NCBI GenBank assembly: GCA_018968805.1
Contig: JAGWZX010000010.1
Span: forward strand, 1-10,532
Source: Patescibacteria group bacterium
GTDB taxonomy: Bacteria; Patescibacteriota; Minisyncoccia; Phycocordibacterales; SIBU01
Direction: 5' to 3'
DNA: 10,532 nucleotides
Shown: piece by piece, positions 5,032-10,532 of the stretch
Position numbering within the stretch: the stretch's first letter is position 1
How the letters are laid out: each line of letters begins with the position of its first letter
Translations under genes and position numbers: made by a program
The notes under the pieces: model-generated
Database searches by the model: none
Seen by the model: the letters and a program-made list of their open reading frames with translations, nothing else
What the model was told of the DNA's origin: nothing

Positions 5032-6191
5032 AACGCATTCTAATTTTTTCTCTCGTTTATTATCCGCGTTTTATCGGCGGCGCTGAAGTCGCGGTGAAGG
5101 AAATTACCGACCGGCTCGGTGATGAATTTGTTTTTGACATGATCACGTTGCGCAAAAGCGCTTCGCGATTCGAGCGCCTCGGTGCGGTTAATGTTTATCG
5201 TGTCGGCTTCGGCTGGCGCGCCAGTGGTAATACGTTTCTCGCCCGCCACAAAGTTTACAAATATTTTTTTCCGTTCTTTGCCTTTTTCAAAGCGCTTGAA
5301 TTGCATAGGCGAAATCATTATGACGTTATGTGGTCTATCATGGCGAATTATGCCGGTTTCGCAGCTCTTTTTTTTAAATTAATTCATCCGGGCGTGCCGT
5401 TCGTGCTGACTCTCCAAGAGGGCGATCCCATTCCTTACATCAAACAGCGGGTTGGAATTTTTTACCCATTGTTCAGGCGGATTTTCACAAAAGCCGACAG
5501 CATCCAAGCCATTTCTAATTATCTGGCCGATTTCGCTCGGGAAATGGGCGCTCGGGCGCCGATTGTGGTGGTGCCGAATGGAGTGGACACAGAGAGGTTT
5601 AAATATCAAATAGCAAATAGCAAAAACGGGGAGATAAGGAAGAATTTAGGATGGAGTACGGAAGAAACAGTCTTGGTAACGGCATCACGGCTGGTGGAAA
5701 AAAACGCTGTCGGCGATATTATAGATGCCCTAGTCTTTTTGCCCGGTTCGGTCAAACTTTTAATTGCCGGCACGGGCATTCTTGAAAACAGTTTAAAGTT
5801 GCAAGTTGAAAGATTAAAGTTATCGGAAAGGGTGAGATTTTTAGGGTTTATTACGCACGATAAACTACCGGAATACTTGGCGGCCAGCGACATTTTCGTC
5901 CGTCCGTCGCGCTCGGAGGGTATGGGCAACGCGTTTGTTGAGGCGATGGCGGCAGGGCTCCCGGTAATCGCCACGCCGGTCGGCGGCATTCCCGATTTTT
6001 TGCGCGACGGCGAAACAGGTTTATTTTGCGAGGTCGGCAATCCCAAAAGCATCGCCCAGAAAGTGGAAAAGCTTACAAAGGACAAAGAATCCCGCGACTA
6101 TATAGTTCGCAACGCCGAGGCGTTAGTTCGTGAGCATTACGATTGGGCGATGATCGCCGCGCGCATGCGCGCGGAAATCTTTCAATTTTAA
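5028..6191 (+). CDS. GT4-family glycosyltransferase (first of three)
   Basis: This is a 387-residue GT-B fold, retaining glycosyltransferase, cytoplasmic or membrane-peripheral. It moves a sugar from a nucleotide-sugar donor, probably to a lipid-linked glycan. The N-terminal domain opens with KRILIFSLVYYPRFIGGAEV, including the Gly-Gly acceptor/phosphate loop of the family. The C-terminal donor domain shows VVPNGVDTERF, the phosphate-binding R221 and K225 (SRLVEK), and the E-x7-E motif at E297 and E305 (EGMGNAFVE). Length is normal. ATG 5028 is chosen over TTG 4941 because the protein then starts right at the first beta strand and lies 16 bases after the LTD stop. Two period-7 AT-rich arrays (5601-5628, 5795-5822) are translated as polar loop residues. 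Donor and acceptor cannot be read from the sequence. Confidence 0.88.
   Translation: MKRILIFSLVYYPRFIGGAEVAVKEITDRLGDEFVFDMITLRKSASRFERLGAVNVYRVGFGWRASGNTFLARHKVYKYFFPFFAFFKALELHRRNHYDVMWSIMANYAGFAALFFKLIHPGVPFVLTLQEGDPIPYIKQRVGIFYPLFRRIFTKADSIQAISNYLADFAREMGARAPIVVVPNGVDTERFKYQIANSKNGEIRKNLGWSTEETVLVTASRLVEKNAVGDIIDALVFLPGSVKLLIAGTGILENSLKLQVERLKLSERVRFLGFITHDKLPEYLAASDIFVRPSRSEGMGNAFVEAMAAGLPVIATPVGGIPDFLRDGETGLFCEVGNPKSIAQKVEKLTKDKESRDYIVRNAEALVREHYDWAMIAARMRAEIFQF
5601..5628. repeat. Period-7 array inside the first glycosyltransferase
   Basis: Four tandem heptamers are seen: AAATATC, AAATAGC, AAATAGC and AAAAACG. They encode the loop YQIANSKNG, right after the conserved NGVDTERF motif, and are more AT-rich than the surrounding gene. 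The reading frame is kept. Confidence 0.6.
5795..5822. repeat. Period-7 array inside the first glycosyltransferase
   Basis: Four degenerate heptamers are seen: AAAGTTG, CAAGTTG, AAAGATT and AAAGTTA, coding for LKLQVERLKL on an exposed helix of the donor domain. The family normally has a polar helix here, so part of the periodicity may simply reflect Lys/Leu alternation. Confidence 0.5.
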
Positions 6192-6198
6192 AAGGTTT

Positions 6199-7227
6199 AT
6201 GGACAAGGCGCATTCATCACTGCATATTCTCGTCGCCACCGGAATTTATCCGCCGGATATCGGGGGACCCTCGCAGTATGCCAAGAATTTGGAGGCGGTT
6301 TGGCGCGCGGAAGGCCACCTTGTGGCGGTAAAGTTTTTCCGGTTTGAGCGGCGTTTGCCCGCCGGTCTTCGCCATGTCTGGTATTTTTTAAAAATCCTGC
6401 CCGCGGCGGCTCGCGCCGATATCGTGTTCGCTCTCGACACTTTCAGCGCGGCTGTGCCGGCCGCTCTCGCGGCGCGTTTGTTCGGCAAGCCGCTTATCGT
6501 CCGTGTCGGCGGCGATTTTTTGTGGGAGGGGTATGTTGAACGCACCAATGATTTGGTTTTACTCCGTAATTTTTATGAATCAAGCCTGGCGAAATTATCC
6601 GGCAAAGAGCGGCTGATTTTCCGGTTGACGCGATTTGTAATGAGGCAGGCTTCGGCAATCGTCTTCAGCACGATTTGGCAGAAGGCCATCTGGCAGGAGC
6701 CGTACCGCCTGACAAGCGGGAAAATTTTTGTCGTGGAAAATTATTACGGCCCCAAGGAAAAATCTTTTCCACCCGCCAAAAAGAATTTTTTGGCCGGTAC
6801 CAGGCCGTTAAAATGGAAAAATCAGGCGCGGCTCAAAGAGGCGTTCAGTGTGGCTATGGAGAAAGAAGACAAGCTTGAGTATGATAATACAACGACTCCG
6901 TTCGATGCGTTTATGGATAAATTGGCCCGTTCATACGCCGTGATTTTGCCGTCGCTTGGCGACGTCAGCCCCAATCTTATTCTTGACGCTATTCGCCACG
7001 ACAAACCGTTTATCTTGACGCGCGAAACAGGCTTGTATGAACGGGTCAAATCTTGCGCTTTGTTTGTTGATCCGGAAAGCGTGACTGACATTGCCGAAAA
7101 AATCCTCCGGCTGTCATTGCCGGAGCACTATGCCGAACAAAAGAAAAAAATTGAAGCGTTTATTTTTAAACACAGCTGGCAGGAAATTGCCGCAGAATTA
7201 TTGGCGATATTTGATAAGGCGCGATGA
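6199..7227 (+). CDS. GT4-like glycosyltransferase with altered E-x7-E motif (second of three)
   Basis: This is a 342-residue GT-B fold enzyme, shorter than most GT4 proteins. The N-terminus (LHILVATGIYPPDIGGPSQY) has the family's Gly-Gly loop, and the PLIVRVGGDFLWE segment closes the first Rossmann domain. The second domain is compact: VVENYYG replaces the usual PNGVD, and TRPLKWKNQARLKEAF takes the place of the standard G-R-L-x-x-x-K strand and helix. The acidic pair of E-x7-E appears as D255 and D263 (GDVSPNLILDA). The gene starts seven bases after the previous stop with Shine-Dalgarno AAAGG at 6191-6195. Its stop overlaps the next start. It probably acts on the same glycan as its neighbours. 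Whether the D-for-E change alters donor choice is unknown. Confidence 0.8.
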   Translation: MDKAHSSLHILVATGIYPPDIGGPSQYAKNLEAVWRAEGHLVAVKFFRFERRLPAGLRHVWYFLKILPAAARADIVFALDTFSAAVPAALAARLFGKPLIVRVGGDFLWEGYVERTNDLVLLRNFYESSLAKLSGKERLIFRLTRFVMRQASAIVFSTIWQKAIWQEPYRLTSGKIFVVENYYGPKEKSFPPAKKNFLAGTRPLKWKNQARLKEAFSVAMEKEDKLEYDNTTTPFDAFMDKLARSYAVILPSLGDVSPNLILDAIRHDKPFILTRETGLYERVKSCALFVDPESVTDIAEKILRLSLPEHYAEQKKKIEAFIFKHSWQEIAAELLAIFDKAR

Positions 7228-8405
7228 AAGTCATAATGATTTCCACAGACCGAAAGATTTTTGAAGAGGGAAGCGCGGTACGAGCGCGGATGATTGAGTA
7301 CGCACCGCTTTTTGATGAATTGGATGTCATTGTGTTTTGCCGCCGCGATCTTAAAGCCAAAAGCTTTCAGATCGCGGCCAATTGCCGGATTTACCCTACC
7401 AACTCATGGAGCCGCTGGTTTTATGTCCGGGACGCCGTTCGCCTGGGCAAAAAGATAGCTAAAAATTCGGCGATTAAGATTGCGCGTGCCGGAAACAACA
7501 CGGTCGTTTCCGGCCAAGACCCTTTTGAATGCGGCCTGGCCGCCGCGCGTTTAGCGCGGCGGCTCAATGCCCGTCTTCACATCCAGATCCACACTGACTT
7601 TCTAAATCATTATTTCGCGCGATTGTCGTTTTTGAACCGCCTGCGGGTGCACATCGCTCGGCAGGTACTTCCAAAAGCCGACGCCATCCGGGTCGTCTCG
7701 AACCGCATCGCCTCTTCTCTCCTAAAAGCTAAAAGCTATAAGCTAAAAGCTTCCCCGGTAGTTTTGCCTATTTTCACCGACATTGAAAAATTTTCCGAAG
7801 CGGTGCCGGCGGTTGATCTAAAAAAGAAATATCCGCACTGGGATTTTATAATGCTTGCGGTCGGAAGGCTGGCGAAAGAAAAAAGTTTTGATTCAGCTTT
7901 GGACGTGTTGCGGAAGGTGCGGGGGAGATACCCTAAAGTCGGCCTGGTTATCGTCGGTTCCGGTCCGGAAGCGATCCGCCTGAAATCCAAAGCCCGTCGT
8001 CTTGGTTTGGCTGGTTTTGTTTCTTTCGAGCCGTGGCAAAGTGATTTGCCTTCTTATTACAAGACCGCCAATCTGCTTTTATGCACGTCCAGATACGAAG
8101 GATTCGGTCTTGTCCTTTTGGAAGCGGCAGCCTGTGGATTGCCGGCGGTTTCAACCGATGTCGGCATCGCTCCCGATCTTTTGGTACACAAAGGCCACTC
8201 GTTCGTTTGTCCGGTGGGCGACAGCGCTTGTCTGGCGCAAAAAGTCATCGGACTCATTGAAGATAATCAACTGCGCGCCTTCTTCGCTTCCCAGATTACC
8301 TCCTACGCAGTTTCGCCGTGGCGGATGAGCAAGGAGGAATATTTGCGCCGTTACAAGGTTATGTTTGAGGCCGCCTTTGCAATTAATGATAATCATGTAC
8401 AATAG
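7224..8405 (+). CDS. GT4-family glycosyltransferase (third of three)
   Basis: This 393-residue cytoplasmic GT-B glycosyltransferase starts at an ATGA overlap with the previous gene. The N-terminal domain begins MKVIMISTDRKIFEEGSAV and runs to the HIQIHTDFL strand, near the domain boundary. The donor domain has R215 and K220 (GRLAKEK), the VIVGSGPE strand, and a standard E-x7-E at E292 and E300 (EGFGLVLLE). Conserved late motifs (AAACGLPAVSTDVG) are intact, so it should be active. It carries two period-7 arrays that both encode LKAKS (7351-7364 and 7723-7750). It is clearly different in sequence from the two upstream glycosyltransferases, suggesting that each adds a different residue. Acceptor and sugar are not identifiable. 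Confidence 0.88.
   Translation: MKVIMISTDRKIFEEGSAVRARMIEYAPLFDELDVIVFCRRDLKAKSFQIAANCRIYPTNSWSRWFYVRDAVRLGKKIAKNSAIKIARAGNNTVVSGQDPFECGLAAARLARRLNARLHIQIHTDFLNHYFARLSFLNRLRVHIARQVLPKADAIRVVSNRIASSLLKAKSYKLKASPVVLPIFTDIEKFSEAVPAVDLKKKYPHWDFIMLAVGRLAKEKSFDSALDVLRKVRGRYPKVGLVIVGSGPEAIRLKSKARRLGLAGFVSFEPWQSDLPSYYKTANLLLCTSRYEGFGLVLLEAAACGLPAVSTDVGIAPDLLVHKGHSFVCPVGDSACLAQKVIGLIEDNQLRAFFASQITSYAVSPWRMSKEEYLRRYKVMFEAAFAINDNHVQ
7351..7364. repeat. Short period-7 array inside the third glycosyltransferase
   Basis: There are two heptamers, TTAAAGC and CAAAAGC, followed by a degenerate TTTCAGA. They encode LKAKSFQI and match the unit of the longer array at 7723-7750 in the same gene. Confidence 0.4.
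7723..7750. repeat. Period-7 array inside the third glycosyltransferase
   Basis: Four near-perfect heptamers are seen: TAAAAGC, TAAAAGC, TATAAGC and TAAAAGC. They encode LKAKSYKLKA in the linker between the last helix of the N-terminal domain and the PVVLPIF strand. The stretch is far more AT-rich and repetitive than its flanks, which suggests an insertion. Confidence 0.7.
8377..8403 (+). promoter_or_regulatory. Possible internal promoter for the dehydrogenase gene
   Basis: TTGCAA (8377-8382) and TACAAT (8398-8403) are 15 bases apart and lie in the last codons of the third glycosyltransferase. Transcription would start about two bases before ATG 8412, so the message would be nearly leaderless, in line with the lack of a Shine-Dalgarno sequence there. 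Confidence 0.4.
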
Positions 8406-8411
8406 CCCACT

Positions 8412-9314
8412 ATGAATACGAAGAAGATTCACGCAAAGAAAATTAGCGGCGCTAATCCGTTGATCGGTTTTATCGGCCAAGGATTCGTCGGCAAGGCTTA
8501 CGCCGATGATTTTGAACGCCGCGGCCACAATATCGTGCGCTATTCGCTGGAGGCGCCTTACCGAGCCAATAAAGAAAAAATCAAAGACTGCGACATCGTA
8601 TTTATCGCTGTGCCGACGCCGACTACGGAAAATAAATTTGACGACAGTATCGTGCGGGAAGCGGTTTCATTGGTCGGTAAAGGTAAAATTGCCGTGATCA
8701 AGTCAACCGTCGTGCCCGGCACGACTGTGTCTATCCAAAAGCAGTATCCGAACGTGTTTGTCGTGCACTCTCCGGAATTTTTACGCGAAGCGCGGGCGGC
8801 TTATGACGCCGGCCATCCCGACAGGAACATTATCGGCGTACCGATCCGTTCGGCCGCTTATGAGAAAAAAGCCAAAGAAGTGCTCGCGGTGCTTCCTTTC
8901 GCGCCGTTTCGGCTGATTTGCGATGTCAATGCCGCTGAATTGGTAAAGTACGCGGGCAACGTTTTCCTTTACCTCAAGGTCCTTCTGGCCAACTTATTTT
9001 ATGATGCCGCCTCTGAACTCGGCATTGATTGGGATGTGGTGCGCAAAGCGGTGGCGGCCGACCCGCGCATCGGAGCGTCTCATTTAGCCGCGCTTGATCA
9101 AAAAGGCCGCGGCGCCGGCGGGCATTGCTTCATCAAGGATTTCGCCGCTTTTGCCGAAGTGTACAAAGAAACAGTGGGGGACCGTTTTGGCGCAGCTCTT
9201 TTAAACAGTCTGCGCGACAAGAACGGACAGTTGCTTGTCAGCACGAAAAAAGATCTTGATTTGCTTGCCGGCGTGTACGGCGCGGATTTCCTGAAACGTT
9301 TTCGCCAAAAGTAA
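8412..9314 (+). CDS. UDP-glucose/GDP-mannose dehydrogenase family protein, short form
   Basis: This 300-residue NAD-dependent enzyme belongs to the family that oxidises the C6 hydroxyl of a nucleotide sugar to a uronate. The N-terminal NAD-binding domain has GQGFVG (G22-x-G24-x-x-G27). Active-site elements are present: VPTPT at 67-71, SPEFLREA at 120-127, K179 and N183 in ELVKYAGN, and the catalytic C239 in GRGAGGHCFIKD with K242 and D243. The chain ends about 60 residues after the cysteine. Typical members reach about 400-450 residues, so the C-terminal nucleotide-sugar-binding domain is missing. There is no frameshift sign; the TAA stop is clean and the next gene begins six bases later. It probably supplies or modifies a sugar for the adjacent glycosyltransferases, though the substrate is uncertain without the missing domain. 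Confidence 0.88.
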   Translation: MNTKKIHAKKISGANPLIGFIGQGFVGKAYADDFERRGHNIVRYSLEAPYRANKEKIKDCDIVFIAVPTPTTENKFDDSIVREAVSLVGKGKIAVIKSTVVPGTTVSIQKQYPNVFVVHSPEFLREARAAYDAGHPDRNIIGVPIRSAAYEKKAKEVLAVLPFAPFRLICDVNAAELVKYAGNVFLYLKVLLANLFYDAASELGIDWDVVRKAVAADPRIGASHLAALDQKGRGAGGHCFIKDFAAFAEVYKETVGDRFGAALLNSLRDKNGQLLVSTKKDLDLLAGVYGADFLKRFRQK

Positions 9315-9320
9315 CAAGGC

Positions 9321-10532
9321 ATGTTTGACCGTTTCTACCACAACGCCCTTTCCAGACTCCGGTCGCTTCACCCGTCTTTCTACGAGCGCGTTTTTTCTTA
9401 TCGCAGAGTCGTTAAATACATCATGGCTGGCGGCACGGCGGCGGCGGCTGATTTGGCGATCCTATACGCACTGAATGAATGGTTCGGTCTCTGGTATCTG
9501 GCCGCCGCCGTGCTCGCGTTTGCCGTTGCCTTCGGAGTGAGTTTTACGTTGCAAAAATTTTGGACTTTTCGCGATCAATCGCGAGAACGGATTCACGCTC
9601 AAGCGACCGCCTACTTTTTAGTTTCGGTGGGTAATCTCATCGTGAACACGATCATGATATATGTTTTTGTCGAGTATTTTCATCTTTACGTGATTGTCGC
9701 TCAAATTATCGCCGGTATCCTGATCGCGATTTCCAGTTTTTTCATATATCGGCATTTTATTTTTAATCGTAATCCGGAAAGCGCGGCTGCGGTTTCCTCT
9801 GTCGCTCATCCGCGGTGCGTCGGATATTCCGTGGCGCTCGCGTTAATCACGTTGGCGCTCTACCTGCCGTTCTTCTTCTATTTCCAGAGCTTGGCTGGAC
9901 AGCAAATAACATCCGGCGAAAATCCGCGTTTCGTCCTGCCGGTGTACGGTTCCGATTCTGAAGGCTACGTGCGCATAGCTGATAATGTTTTGTTCAATCA
10001 CGCCTTTTCGGAAGCTTCCGCTCCGCCATATGCGCCGGACACTTTCCGCACCCCTGGTTATCCCGCGCTTTTGGCCGGTTTTAAGGGAGTTTTCGGTTCT
10101 TATGAGTTTTTCCCTTTGTTGCAAATCGTTTTTACCGCCGTGAGTGCCGTTCTTATTTTTAAGATGGGAGAGCGGCTTTGGAGCGCGGCCGCGGCTTTCT
10201 CCGCAGCCGCGCTCTTCGTCATGGATCCGACCACGCTGTTCCATTCCATGATTCTCATGTCTGACGTCACGTATGTGTTTTTGCTGCTCGCCGCTGTGTA
10301 CGCGTTGTTCTTCTCGTTTTGGCGTTCGCCGGTGGCAATAATGTCAGTCGGGGGAGTGTTGCTCGGCCTGTCGACTCTGGTCCGGCCTATTTCCATGTTT
10401 CTCGTTGTTTTGCTCCCGCTTTTTTTGTTGTGGCAAAAACGACGTCAGTGGCGAGTCGCGCATTTATCGCTCGCCGTCGTTGTTTTTGTCGGAGCCTATG
10501 CCGCGGTGGTTATGCCGTGGGTCATTCGCAAC
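9321..10532 (+). CDS. GtrA domain fused to a GT-C glycosyltransferase, partial
   Basis: The frame is open from ATG 9321 to the right edge, giving 404 visible residues. Residues about 28-150 form a GtrA-like four-helix domain (VKYIMAGGTAAAADLAILY, then LQKFWTFRD, and a fourth helix ending FFIYRHFIF). GtrA proteins are thought to flip polyprenyl-phosphate-linked sugars across the membrane. After a short linker (150-168), a new helix (169-188) leads to an outer loop with D212 and E214 (GSDSEGYVRIA) and FRTPGYPALL. This is the pattern of ArnT/PMT-like GT-C enzymes, which use lipid-linked sugars outside the cell; further helices follow (for example LLGLSTLVRP). It starts six bases after the dehydrogenase stop. 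A weak AAGG precedes the ATG. The C-terminal part lies outside the window. Confidence 0.82.
   Translation, partial: MFDRFYHNALSRLRSLHPSFYERVFSYRRVVKYIMAGGTAAAADLAILYALNEWFGLWYLAAAVLAFAVAFGVSFTLQKFWTFRDQSRERIHAQATAYFLVSVGNLIVNTIMIYVFVEYFHLYVIVAQIIAGILIAISSFFIYRHFIFNRNPESAAAVSSVAHPRCVGYSVALALITLALYLPFFFYFQSLAGQQITSGENPRFVLPVYGSDSEGYVRIADNVLFNHAFSEASAPPYAPDTFRTPGYPALLAGFKGVFGSYEFFPLLQIVFTAVSAVLIFKMGERLWSAAAAFSAAALFVMDPTTLFHSMILMSDVTYVFLLLAAVYALFFSFWRSPVAIMSVGGVLLGLSTLVRPISMFLVVLLPLFLLWQKRRQWRVAHLSLAVVVFVGAYAAVVMPWVIRN

Noticed and set aside
1..10532. CRISPR arrays, tRNA or rRNA genes, insertion sequences
   Set aside because: No regularly spaced direct repeats with unique spacers, no tRNA-like cloverleaf and no transposase were seen. 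The repeats found are palindromes or 7-base tandem arrays.

Overview
The window most likely comes from a member of the Candidate Phyla Radiation (Patescibacteria), in the Parcubacteria style, with roughly even GC. Several things point there: a TraG/VirD4-type ATPase with a long Pro/Ala-rich tail, a lamin-tail-domain (LTD) surface protein, compact GT4 glycosyltransferases, a 300-residue UDP-sugar dehydrogenase without its C-terminal domain, sparse Shine-Dalgarno sequences and several starts that look leaderless. TGA is a normal stop here (ends at 1095, 3410, 5011 and 7227), so the recoded Gracilibacteria/Absconditabacteria are unlikely. The lineage is inferred from gene style, not from a marker gene.

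Positions 1-1563 form an accessory-looking region of very small genes, each apparently its own transcription unit. A membrane protein on the minus strand runs off the left edge (195 to 1), divergent from a 79-residue two-helix membrane protein (292-531). Two orphan small genes follow (694-1095 and 1294-1518), each with its own promoter-like element and Rho-independent terminator. Their 5' leaders look related: a -10/start block, then a hairpin, then GAAGGG(A/T)TC(A/T)CCA, then TAAAGT, then the start codon. A perfect 38-bp palindrome (1161-1198) lies between the two units.

From 1605 to the right edge all genes run on the plus strand, with overlaps or gaps of at most 16 bases. The order is: cytoplasmic VirD4/TraG-like ATPase; exported LTD-PKD-LTD protein with a C-terminal membrane anchor; three different GT4 glycosyltransferases; a UDP-glucose/GDP-mannose dehydrogenase-family enzyme; and a partial polytopic protein fusing a GtrA domain to a GT-C (ArnT/PMT-like) domain. 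The last five genes read as a cell-surface glycan module: nucleotide-sugar oxidation, cytoplasmic glycosyl transfer, then flipping and transfer of a lipid-linked sugar outside. The ATPase/LTD pair overlaps by ATGA and may be a coupled export or surface-attachment unit. That functional link is inference.

The most unusual signals are the duplicated structured leader, period-7 AT-rich arrays inserted in frame in two glycosyltransferase genes, and the GtrA/GT-C fusion.
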